Below, piece after piece: positions 15,616 to 23,800 of a stretch of DNA of 64,000 nucleotides. Below the pieces are notes generated by a model, which made no database searches, was not told where the DNA came from, and was given only the letters and a program-made list of their open reading frames with translations. The position numbers were made by a program, and so were the translations under genes. The stretch comes from JAFGVL01 sp031553685 (lineage in GTDB: Bacteria; Bacteroidota; Bacteroidia; Bacteroidales; Paludibacteraceae), in assembly GCA_031553685.1 (NCBI GenBank), contig JAVBLE010000053.1, forward strand, positions 11,322 to 75,321, in the 5' to 3' direction. Each line of letters opens with the position of its first letter. Positions within the stretch are counted from its first letter, which is position 1.

Positions 15616-16074
15616 ATGAAAAAATTAAATTTTTTATTGATGAAAGCTTTGTTGGCCTTTAGTTTATTGTTTGTTATCCCTGCCTGTGGAGGAGACGATG
15701 ATGACAAAGATGATGTTAGAGGTAATAATTCTGCTCAAACTGTTCTCGATCCTGAAGGAACTATTATAACACAAATTAGTAGTATCTCTGGAGGTGGAAC
15801 TTTTATGGTAGATGGAACTACTGTAGGATTTAGTTCTCATCATGGGTGTTTCTACATTTCCAATGAGGCGATGATAGCAACTGTCGGAGCTGTAAATGGA
15901 TTGGGCAATATTACAACTAAGCCAACCTCAGGGTGGGTAGGCTCTGGTCAAATGCTTCCGGAAAAAGGATATGGATATGTTATAAAATTGGCTGACGGAA
16001 CTTATTGTAGATTATTTGTAATGGAGAAAGTAAGCACCAATAATTTTAAAATAAAATATCAATATCCATTTTAA
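15616..16074 (+). CDS. Surface lipoprotein (DUF5036-like)
   Basis: A 152-residue lipoprotein. The signal ends in a lipobox (FVIPACGG, Cys at about residue 24), followed by GDDDDKDD, an acidic stretch like the export signal that sends Bacteroidota lipoproteins to the cell surface. The mature part is beta-rich with HHGCFYISNEAMIATVGAVNGLGNI and PEKGYGYVIKLADGTYCRLFV, which recalls DUF5036 lipoproteins; that assignment is tentative. A frame start at a TTG (15589) lies inside helix P4 of RNA copy B and is rejected in favour of the ATG at 15616. A terminator follows. Confidence 0.7.
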   Translation: MKKLNFLLMKALLAFSLLFVIPACGGDDDDKDDVRGNNSAQTVLDPEGTIITQISSISGGGTFMVDGTTVGFSSHHGCFYISNEAMIATVGAVNGLGNITTKPTSGWVGSGQMLPEKGYGYVIKLADGTYCRLFVMEKVSTNNFKIKYQYPF

Positions 16075-16110
16075 CCCATAAAAATCACAACAGCGTCGGG
16101 TTGTAAATGG

Positions 16111-16152
16111 AAAGACATTCCCAGTTTTAAAAACTGGGAATGTCTTTTTTTT
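16111..16152 (+). terminator. Strong rho-independent terminator
   Basis: AAAGACATTCCCAGTTTT (16111-16128) pairs with its complement ending at about 16147 and runs into a T-tract. It closes the lipoprotein gene. Confidence 0.92.
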
Positions 16153-16249
16153 CTTCAGAAATGAACAATCTTAGTTGCGAACAATTTGTTTTTCTAAATC
16201 TTCTTGTTGTAATAATTTTATCTTACAAAGATAAGATAGAAAGACAAAA

Positions 16250-16556
16250 GGGGCTGTCTCAAAAGTCAAAATATTATTTTTGCAACTTACAATTTGTAAG
16301 TAACAGGTGCAGCGCACCGCAATCTTTGTAGCCGTGTGGCTTTAGCCCACGGAGAAAATGTAAATGCAAAATAGAACCGCGTAGCGGTGACATAATTCGC
16401 AATATAGCTATGTGTCGCCGCTACGCGGCTTGTTTATATGGATGCTTCTTTGTCCGTGGGCTAAAGCCACACGGCTACAAAGATTGCGGTGCGCTGCACC
16501 TGTTACTTACAAATCGTAAGTTGCAAAAATAATATTTTGACTTTTGAGACAGCCTC
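16250..16556. mobile_element. 307-bp fold-back (MITE-like) element, full copy
   Basis: The ends are inverted repeats (GAGGCTGTCTCAAAAGTC type, first copy GGGGCTGTCTC), and nearly the whole length is one nested inverted repeat with arms of about 100 bases. Inside is a second hairpin (CGCGTAGCGG ... CCGCTACGCG) and the palindrome-like GCCGTGTGGC / GCCACACGGC. No transposase is encoded. Related copies lie at 55652-55787 (short, decayed) and from 63740 to the window end. The terminal sequence resembles insertion-sequence ends, so an IS transposase elsewhere probably moves it. Confidence 0.8.
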
Positions 16557-16674
16557 AATAAAATTAAAAAACATCTATAACAAAAAAAAGAATTTAGACA
16601 AACTCATAATATAATTAAAAATGTCTTTACTCTTTATTCTTTTGTCTATAGTCTAGTTAAAAACACAAACCAAA

Positions 16675-17142
16675 ATGAAAAAATTAATCATCACACTCAT
16701 CCCATTGGCACTATTAAGTGCCTGTCGTACACAGAAAACCGCCGAGCGGATTGTAGAAACCCGCACCGAACTAAAAGAAATCGTACGCGACACCACCATC
16801 TATGTGCCTGCCGATAGCGCACAAGCCATTGCCCTGCTCCAATGCGACAGTATGGGTAATGTATTGATAAAGCAACTGACGGAGTTGCAAGGAAAGCAAC
16901 GGGCAAAAGCTTCCCTACAACTAAAAAACAATGCCATTATTGCCGATTGCCATTGCGACAGCACAGCCATTTACGCCAAGTTGCACGACCGCTACGAAAA
17001 AACAACTGCAAGCACCAACGAAACACAAATAAAGTATATCGAAAAACAATTGTCGTGGTGGCAAAAAACACTGATGGTTGTTGGTAGCATTGCCTTGTTT
17101 GTTCTGATCGCACCAATGATAATGGTTGTATGCAGAAGGTAA
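16675..17142 (+). CDS. Lipoprotein with C-terminal membrane anchor, unimolecular-spanin-like
   Basis: A 155-residue protein with a lipoprotein signal (MKKLIITLIPLALLSAC, Cys17), a charged periplasmic helical middle (ERIVETRTELKEIVRDTTIY; LTELQGKQRAKASLQLK), and a C-terminal membrane segment (WWQKTLMVVGSIALFVLIAPMIMVV, about 127-152) ending in CRR. An outer-membrane lipid anchor at one end and an inner-membrane segment at the other is the plan of unimolecular spanins, which fuse the two membranes during phage lysis. No holin or endolysin is seen nearby, so this is inference from topology. It could also be an ordinary prophage remnant. Confidence 0.5.
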   Translation: MKKLIITLIPLALLSACRTQKTAERIVETRTELKEIVRDTTIYVPADSAQAIALLQCDSMGNVLIKQLTELQGKQRAKASLQLKNNAIIADCHCDSTAIYAKLHDRYEKTTASTNETQIKYIEKQLSWWQKTLMVVGSIALFVLIAPMIMVVCRR

Positions 17143-17454
17143 GAAAGCTGTCCGGCTTACCGGAACAATACTCCTCACATAATACCGGAGCGTAAACTTT
17201 TACCGGCAACAAGCTTTATACAACACAGCGATGACCAGAGTAGCCATACGGCATTATCAACTACACAGCGAACAACCCTAAACACAAAGCACAAGTGTAC
17301 ACAGTACAAGATTACCAAACCACGAACGACCACATATGCCGGAGTAACACCATGCTGTAGAAACCACTATCAGAACAACAGCCCAACCCTCAGACAAACG
17401 GTATAAACCCTAAATGACAAGGTTATACAATTTATGTGCATACAGTAAAAAGAA
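17143..17454. other. Gene-free stretch
   Basis: No convincing gene or RNA. The plus strand is rich in A and C and contains one GTGTACAC near 17303, also found twice per site at 19522-19561. Confidence 0.5.
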
Positions 17455-17485
17455 TAAAAAAATCCTGCCTAAAAGATAAGCAGGA
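17455..17485 (-). terminator. Terminator of the toxin gene
   Basis: GCAGGA (17480-17485) pairs with TCCTGC (17463-17468); on the minus strand the hairpin runs into a T-tract (plus-strand A-run at 17455-17462). Confidence 0.75.
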
Positions 17486-17491
17486 CTTATG

Positions 17492-17815
17492 TTAAATATC
17501 TGTTATTGAATGTTGGAACACTAATTCGAGAATATAAATATCATTGCCTGCTACAGCATAAATAATAGCGACCTTTTTGTAATTGATTCGTTTTACAAAC
17601 GGACCATATTTAGCAACTATACTGCTATTAGTGCAAAAAGCTACTGATGTGCCGTAATTAGCTAAGTCAAATATAGTACTCCGGATTCCTTCAATATATC
17701 TATCAGCAATAATATTTGAACAAGATACAAAATAAACACATTCGGCTATAAAATCTAAATCATCAATTATTTCTTGACTGATATATACATTACTTTTTCT
17801 CATTCTCTGCGTCAA
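17492..17815 (-). CDS. RelE/ParE-like toxin
   Basis: A 107-residue protein with the RelE/ParE pattern: a helical pair (YISQEIIDDLDFIAECVYFVSC ... YIEGIRSTIFDLANYG), then FVKRINYKKVAIIYAVAGNDIYILELVF, the beta-hairpin core where the fold's basic and aromatic residues lie. Toxins of this family cleave mRNA or poison gyrase; which applies here is unclear. Its start overlaps the end of the upstream small gene by 26 bp (14 bp if the ATG at 17803 is used), typical of toxin-antitoxin pairs. A terminator follows. Confidence 0.7.
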   Translation of the reverse strand: MTQRMRKSNVYISQEIIDDLDFIAECVYFVSCSNIIADRYIEGIRSTIFDLANYGTSVAFCTNSSIVAKYGPFVKRINYKKVAIIYAVAGNDIYILELVFQHSITDI

Positions 17816-17999
17816 ATTTTGCTTTTACGCGCTTCCTAAGTTCGTCACAAAAGTAATCCACAGTATAGCCTATTACATTCCCTTGTTCATCACGCGGTAT
17901 TAGCGGATGATCAACTGTTCCTATAGTCGGGTTGGACGACACTTCTTTAATGATACGCCTTCCCGCAGGACTTTTGGGATTGATTTTAATAGTAATCAT
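17790..17999 (-). CDS. Small protein, probable antitoxin
   Basis: A 69-residue protein, starting MITIKINPKSPAGRRIIKEV and ending in a charged helix (YFCDELRKRVKAKFDAENEKK). It precedes and overlaps the RelE/ParE-like toxin, the usual antitoxin position. No DNA-binding domain is obvious, so it may neutralise by its C-terminal helix alone. A TATCTTTG promoter element lies 32 bases upstream. Confidence 0.6.
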   Translation of the reverse strand: MITIKINPKSPAGRRIIKEVSSNPTIGTVDHPLIPRDEQGNVIGYTVDYFCDELRKRVKAKFDAENEKK

Positions 18000-18031
18000 A
18001 GTAATAACTTGACATTATGATATTGATATTA

Positions 18032-18039
18032 CAAAGATA
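18032..18039 (-). promoter_or_regulatory. -7 element for the toxin-antitoxin operon (TATCTTTG)
   Basis: An exact TAnnTTTG on the minus strand, 32 bases before the start at 17999. Confidence 0.6.
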
Positions 18040-18135
18040 CAAAATATTTTTCTTCATATTGTAAGTCCTCAAACACTTGTAAAAAACAAATCTGCAAAAA
18101 TCCCCGCAATCTACGGGAAATGTTTTTCTCCCGCT

Positions 18136-18202
18136 GATGACGCAGATATTACTCCTATTAGTCGTGATTTCCAATTCGCTGATTATTTAATCCAATCAGT
18201 AC
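18136..18202. repeat. 67-bp repeat, copy 1
   Basis: It differs from 19232-19298 at two bases only. Both copies sit in intergenic DNA on either side of the DUF4160/DUF2442 pair, in the same orientation. Confidence 0.8.
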
Positions 18203-18212
18203 GGACAGCGCG

Positions 18213-18262
18213 TGGTCACTGAGCTGCGTTGTGCTGAGCTTGTCGAAGTATCGAAGCATCGA
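18213..18262. repeat. CTGAGCTTGTCGAAG-type repeat, copy 1
   Basis: Contains GGTCACTGAGCTGCG and TGCTGAGCTTGTCGAAG. Related copies occur at 19689-19735 and 20669-20766. This word is a common interspersed palindrome-type repeat. Confidence 0.7.
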
Positions 18263-18282
18263 AATGCGCCCCGTCTCTACAC

Positions 18283-18360
18283 AAACCCAAAACCAAATGA
18301 AAAAAATCAAAAGAAAAAGTCCATCTTTGATAGACAGGTTAAATGCAAAATACTTTTCGT
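18283..18360 (+). pseudogene. Fragment of a DUF6261-type gene start
   Basis: The 32 bases at 18283-18314 are identical to 19819-19850, the leader and first codons of the DUF6261 gene (MKKIKR). Reading on from the ATG at 18297 gives only about 24 residues before a stop near 18370. This looks like a broken duplicate or a recombination scar. Confidence 0.5.
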
Positions 18361-18367
18361 TGAGTTC

Positions 18368-18775
18368 CTAAGCCGAAACAACCAATAACTCGCAGCCAAT
18401 TTGATGAATAACTTGGAGAATTTCTTTCTCCCGTTCGGCAGAGGGCTTTTTAGTCCCACTAATATATGCAGCTAATAAGCTTTGTTTCATTCCCATACGG
18501 CGCGAAATTGCAGATACATTCAATTCGGGATGTTCCCGAAACACCTTGGCTATGCCTATAGGCTCAGGATCGTCGTACAAAAAGCTATCAAAAGAGATAT
18601 CTTCATCTATTTCGCTCCAATGTATTCCGGATACAGTTATCCTATATTTATTGCGTTGTTCGGTGGTGGCATTTTTCAATCTTGGATACCACAGAAGTGA
18701 TTGCCACAACTCTTTTTCATCATCGGTCAAGACAAATATTTTATTGTCTTCAAACCATAGTTTAGTTATCTTCAT
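18368..18775 (-). CDS. DUF2442 protein with C-terminal HTH
   Basis: A 135-residue protein. Residues 1-70 (FEDNKIFVLTDDEKELWQSLLWYPRLKNAT ... GIHWSEIDEDISFDSFLY) follow the DUF2442 pattern, which ends in a 'W..iD.D.s.d.fL' motif. Residues 75-130 (IAKVFREHPELNVSAISRRMGMKQSLLAAYISGTKKPS) form an XRE-like helix-turn-helix. DUF2442 genes often pair with DUF4160 genes, as here, and the pair is treated as a candidate toxin-antitoxin module. The HTH would fit an autoregulating antitoxin. The gap to the DUF4160 gene is 49 bp. Confidence 0.78.
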   Translation of the reverse strand: MKITKLWFEDNKIFVLTDDEKELWQSLLWYPRLKNATTEQRNKYRITVSGIHWSEIDEDISFDSFLYDDPEPIGIAKVFREHPELNVSAISRRMGMKQSLLAAYISGTKKPSAEREKEILQVIHQIGCELLVVSA

Positions 18776-18824
18776 ACCGCTGTTTTTTTAAGAGAAGTCA
18801 TATAGACTTTTAGATTTTAGAAAG

Positions 18825-19061
18825 TTATTCTCCAAAAACCTTTTTCCATTCATTCACAAAATTTTCTCTGTTTTCTTCCAAGATACTTTCTGCAAGTCTT
18901 ATATCCTTGTTCTTCAAACCATTGTTGACTACCAACTTAACTGCATTCTCGATCTCAAATTTGGCTTCTCCGTCGGCATTTTCTACATGTACATGAATTG
19001 GTTCGTGGTCTCGTGTATAGAAATGAAATCGTAAACCGAATAAGATTAATAGTGTGGGCAT
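18825..19061 (-). CDS. DUF4160 protein
   Basis: A 78-residue protein with the DUF4160 signature LRFHFYTRDHEPIHVHVENADGEAKFEI, in which 'D H ... P I H V H V' is the defining motif, then LRLAES-like NKDIRLAESILEENRENFVNEW. It precedes the DUF2442-HTH gene. In this family arrangement DUF4160 is proposed as the toxin partner, but its activity is not established. The ATG at 19061 gives the usual family length. Confidence 0.85.
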   Translation of the reverse strand: MPTLLILFGLRFHFYTRDHEPIHVHVENADGEAKFEIENAVKLVVNNGLKNKDIRLAESILEENRENFVNEWKKVFGE

Positions 19062-19231
19062 AAATGATTTGCTTTATTTTATAGTACAAATATAGGATAT
19101 AATTTTATAACCTACAATATGTGGACTGATTTCTTTGTGAGAATATATAAAGCTGCTTCTACAAAACAAACTATTGAATTTCATTCAATTGTAAAGCCCT
19201 TACAATCTGCGAGAAATATCATTCTTCCGCA

Positions 19232-19298
19232 GATGACACAGATATTACTCCTGTTAGTCGTGATTTCCAATTCGCTGATTATTTAATCCAATCAGTAC
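19232..19298. repeat. 67-bp repeat, copy 2
   Basis: 65 of 67 bases match 18136-18202. The rest of 19062-19521 holds no gene that can be supported. Confidence 0.8.
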
Positions 19299-19521
19299 AA
19301 ACGCAATACTTTGCGTCTCTAATAATTAAGCGAATGATTGCTTTTGTTAAAATAAGCAGCAGAACACCATAACATATTAACATATAGTATAGTGTACCGC
19401 TCCTGCCATTTGAACACAACACCCAAGGCAAGACAAACAGCCTAATCTTTCATATAAGCTTACAACAAAGACTTACGCCCCATAATCACATCTGCGGAAA
19501 CAACACACACAATGTCACTCA

Positions 19522-19561
19522 AGTGTACACCGTGTACACTCTTGGGTACACCGTGTACACT
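19522..19561. promoter_or_regulatory. Two GTACACCGTGTACACT sites, 21 bp apart
   Basis: The 16-base word occurs at 19525-19540 and 19546-19561. Each contains the self-complementary GTGTACAC or its part twice. They are exactly two helical turns apart and about 30 bases upstream of a -7 element, so an operator is likely. Confidence 0.55.
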
Positions 19562-19588
19562 TTCCAGGTTTTAACATTTTCGGCATAT

Positions 19589-19596
19589 TATCTTTG
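19589..19596 (+). promoter_or_regulatory. -7 element TATCTTTG
   Basis: An exact TAnnTTTG just downstream of the paired GTACACC sites. The next plus-strand gene is DUF6261 at 19833, giving a leader of more than 200 bases. Confidence 0.5.
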
Positions 19597-19688
19597 CTAT
19601 ACAATAAAAAAACACCTCTTTCATTACTGTGTGCTGCAGAATACAGTAAATAAAAATGAAAATCTAAAGCTAGCCTCCCTCTCCTGCG

Positions 19689-19800
19689 GTTACTGAGCTC
19701 AGGTTACTGAGCTTGTCGAAGTATCGAAGTATGGAGAGGGTCAAAAACAAAACCAATAACGCTCCCTCTCTTGTGGAGAGGGCGGGGGTGAGGTGGGAGA
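19689..19800. repeat. CTGAGCTTGTCGAAG-type repeat and GAGAGGG hairpin
   Basis: Holds GGTTACTGAGCTTGTCGAAG (19703 onward) and then CTCCCTCTCTTGTGGAGAGG with further GGGAGAGG, a short C/G hairpin. Two kinds of interspersed repeat are nested here. Confidence 0.6.
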
Positions 19801-19832
19801 GGTAAATATTCACATTTTAAACCCAAAACCAA

Positions 19833-20558
19833 ATGAAAAAAATCAAAAGACTAATCCTCAAATTTCTTCGTAACGAAGAACATTTGCAGTACATGACCGA
19901 TGCCCAAAGCCTCATCAAGCAAGCCGGAATCGAAATTCTCAACATCCCTGCCGTACTCTTTGCCGCCTTCGAAAACCTGCTCGGGCAAGAAGACGAAGCC
20001 ATGGAAGTAATACGCAAAAGCACCCTGACTAAACCCATTAGCGAAGCCAACAAAAAACGCAAGAACATCTTTATAGGTTTCGAAATGTTTGTAAAGTCGA
20101 ACCTGCGAAACCTCGACGAGATCAAAGCCCTCTCGGCTTCCAACATGCTTGCCGTGTTTAAACACTACAAAGCCGTGCGCAACAAAGGATACAATGAAGG
20201 CACGGCAGCTATCAACAACTTTTTGCAAGACCTCGAATACCGATGCGAAGGCGAAATAGATGTACTGATGTGCCACGGCTGGCTTACCGACCTGAGCGCT
20301 GCCAACGAAGCCTTCGATGTACTGATGAACAAACGACACTCCGAACGCGCAGAACGAACCTACTACAACCTGGTAGATGTGCGCAAGGAAATAGACCAGA
20401 CCTACATGCAGCTGGTAGAGCGCATTGAAGCCACTATGCTCTTAGAACCCGCCCAAGAGATAGAAGACTTTATACACCAACTAAACCAACGCGTAGAGTA
20501 TTTTAAAAACACTGTAAAAATGCGCAAAGGGCGGGCACGAAAAGAAACGACCGTGTGA
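19833..20558 (+). CDS. DUF6261 family protein
   Basis: A 241-residue, almost wholly helical cytosolic protein without signal or membrane segment. The pattern ENLLGQEDEAMEVIRKSTLTKPISEANKKR, then RDxx-like KHYKAVRNKGYNEGTAAINNFLQDL and a C-terminal YFKNTVKMRKGR matches the DUF6261 proteins of Bacteroidota, whose role is unknown. They are often multi-copy and near repeats, as here; a copy of its first codons lies at 18283. Its codon use is clearly richer in G and C than the genes just downstream. Confidence 0.7.
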   Translation: MKKIKRLILKFLRNEEHLQYMTDAQSLIKQAGIEILNIPAVLFAAFENLLGQEDEAMEVIRKSTLTKPISEANKKRKNIFIGFEMFVKSNLRNLDEIKALSASNMLAVFKHYKAVRNKGYNEGTAAINNFLQDLEYRCEGEIDVLMCHGWLTDLSAANEAFDVLMNKRHSERAERTYYNLVDVRKEIDQTYMQLVERIEATMLLEPAQEIEDFIHQLNQRVEYFKNTVKMRKGRARKETTV

Positions 20559-20668
20559 AAAAACCGGAAGTGTAAACTGAAATGAGTAAAGAATATAGAT
20601 AAAAGAATAAAGACAGAAGACAAAGAATATAGCCTTTCTGTTTGTCAATCCATATTGACATTCTCAAG

Positions 20669-20766
20669 ATACGGTTGCTGAGCTTGTGGTCAGTGAGCTT
20701 GTCGAACTGCCGAAGCACGGTTACTGAGCTGCGTTGTGCTGAGCTTGTCGAAGTATCGAAGCATTG
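20669..20766. repeat. CTGAGCTTGTCGAAG-type repeats, cluster
   Basis: Three degenerate copies in a row (GGTTGCTGAGCTTGTGG, GTGAGCTTGTCGAACTG, TGCTGAGCTTGTCGAAG) separate the DUF6261 gene from the large-gene block. They mark the left edge of that block. Confidence 0.7.
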
Positions 20767-20841
20767 TTCTTTTGTCTAAAATCTAAAAGTCTATATTACA
20801 TACACTTCAATTATTATTAATCAACTAAAAAATTTAAAATT

Positions 20842-23800
20842 ATGCTAACAAAAAAATTTGAACCTACTTCGTATTTCTTTGTAGATCATACAAAATTAAA
20901 AAATGCCGACACTACTATTGCTAATGATGCTTTTGGACCTGTAAATGGAAATACAGATTCTCAGTACCGAACAACTTCATTTGTTCAAGCCAATAATACT
21001 TCTGAAAAAGTAGATGTCTTTGCTATTTGTGACGGACAACTTCTTATTCAACCCATGGAGGGAAGCACAGATAAAGTAAATCTCATTCTAAAACCAAATA
21101 AGAATTCTGATTATGCTCCACTTAAAATTAAATATTTTATTTATCGAGGTGTAACCAAAAATGATTTTATAATACCTGGCAAAGACGAAAATTCAAAAGA
21201 TATAGATTTAATTAACAAAAATAGCAAAGTTTCTTTTATTCAACGAATATGGAATAATTGCAATGATAATCCTGAAAAGATAAAAGCTTCTCAAATTGGT
21301 TATCAAAGTGAAAGTCAAAAAGAAACCGATTTAATAGATAAATGGTTCTACAATGTTCCTAAAGGAGAATGCAATATTCTTTCGTGTAGTGCGGGTGAAC
21401 ATATTGGATATTTTACTGGCCGAATCGGACTAGATATAGTCTTAGATGATGGAGACTATGAAGTGGATTACGGTTATAAATCAAAAGAAAAACAAAATGA
21501 CCTATTCGTGCTTGATTTAAAGTATGCTCGAAAAACAGAACATATCTTTGATACAAGTAGTATTGCTGACGAAACAGAAAAGAAATCCTATAAAGAACAT
21601 ATTCTTAAGTTTATAGATGCAGCTGCATTTTGGGGTGCACATATTGTATACGAAAATGGAGAAATCAAGAATCCTACGAAAAATCTAAAAACAAAAAATC
21701 CAATTCAAACGAATATTTATACAGACATTCTAGAGAAATACCAAACTAAAAATACTATTTATCTTTACACTTATTCAGAGAAGCAAGGATCTGTTCAATA
21801 CTATAATCATGAAATTTCTATTATTGATAGAGATGACAGGTATGAAAGAACTGGTTTGGACGAAAATTTAGGAAACAAATGGCCTATTTCTATATATAAA
21901 CATTCAAATGAAAATTCCAATCTAATGGGAGTTGTTTATAATAAAATTATTCCTTTTGACTTTCATAGTAACATTAATTTTGTTGGTCAATATACTTTAG
22001 ATGAAAAAGAAGAGTGGATGTTTAAATTACCTAAATCTTCAAAAAATGTATGTTCTACTTTTGCAGTTATTAAAGCAAAATTGGATACTTCCTCTTCATT
22101 AACCAATTATTATAACAACTTATGGCCAGCAAATATAAAAAAGGTTGATAACAAAGAAAACAATGTATCAATGGTATCATATAATAAAAGTATAATTCAG
22201 AATCTGTATCCAGCTCTCGACTTTGAAGCAAAGATGCACCACAAAATTGTTTTCAACAAAGCAAATGGGACAGAAAGAAGATTATATATAGCAATGCCAC
22301 AATACAATAATCAGGACACTGTAGAATCTAATACTTTCAATATCAAAACAAATGCATCGTTTTTTGATAAGACAATTACATCTCCTAACAACTTTATGAC
22401 AGAAGTATATGGCGATAAAAATTTCTCCCTTTACACTGGTAAGTTTGAATGCCTTAATCTTAATAGAGATGAAAAAGATTCAAATTCGTTATCATTAATA
22501 CATAAAGAATACATTAAAAAACGAAATAGTTATTTTCATTTAGGTATAACTGAGAATGAGTACTCAAGTTTATTTGATTCATGGAAGAGCTGGGCAAAAG
22601 AAGAAAATGAAAAACAAGGAGCATCTGAGAAAAAAATTAACTTAGACAATATAAATCACATTTACTTTGATCTAAAATTAATCCCTAACAAGACTAACAG
22701 TGCTAAAATCTTCAAAGCTTATGAATTAGGTTTAAAATACGATAACACTATATTTTATCCAAAAAACTTCACTACCATTTATACAATAGATGGGTTCTAT
22801 TTTTTTAGCCAGAATTACACCAAAACAGAGAATTTCTCTGTGGATTTAGCAAAAAATACTATTAAGTTAGAAACACTAACAGCAGCCGATAGTGAATCAA
22901 AATATTATAAAGGTGAATTTCTTTTTGACGGTCTAGATAGTAGCTATAAAGATATAATAACCGGAGGTTATAAAGAAAAAACTGCAGAGAGTAATACTGA
23001 TACATATATCAACAATGTAGATGCTTATGAAGCACTAACACGAGAATACTTTTCAATTCCAAGTAATCCTCAAAACAAAAGCACTTTATATTATGCACCA
23101 TACTTAAATTTGTATAAGAAAGATCAAATAACAAGCTTTACTTCCCCAACCCCTCCCTATAGTGCAGTATTAAAGGTTACACCTTATTACAGCAATGTAA
23201 AATTTGAATGTACAAATGAAAACATAACTTTTGAACAACAAATAGATGAAACTAATCGTACACACAGAATAAAAATAACTTGTAATGAATCATTAGGACA
23301 TTTAGGGGGACAAATAATGGCATGGGAATACCCAGAAGGAGAAACCAACAAAGAAAAGGCAAAACTAGCAGGAATGATTATATTAGGAGAAAATTCACCT
23401 ATGAAAATTTTGAATACTTTACTTATCAATGTAAAAATAAAGCCTAAAGACACAGAAAGAACAGGGTCAATCAAAGATGCAGAAAAAGAAACCCTCAAAG
23501 ATAATCTTCATCAATTTTTCATTCATACTAGAACACTTGAAAAAAAGAAATTCAAAGAAGATGGAAATGATAAAGAAGAAGATGAAATCCTTGACTTAAG
23601 TTCTGATGAAAACTTTAAACTTGGCTATGGTTTCTTAAAAGACAAAAAACATATTGATATAGATGAAAAAATTGGAGGAAAGAATTTAGATGTATATTTG
23701 TGTAATAAATTCAAAGAGCAGATAAAAAATAATAAAGATAAATACAAAGACAGTATAAATTTGTACAACAAATGTTTTTTAATATTTATATTTGATTTCC

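Noticed and set aside
16140..16331. 63-codon frame over the terminator and the left end of the fold-back element
   Set aside because: Begins in a terminator T-run and continues into inverted-repeat DNA.
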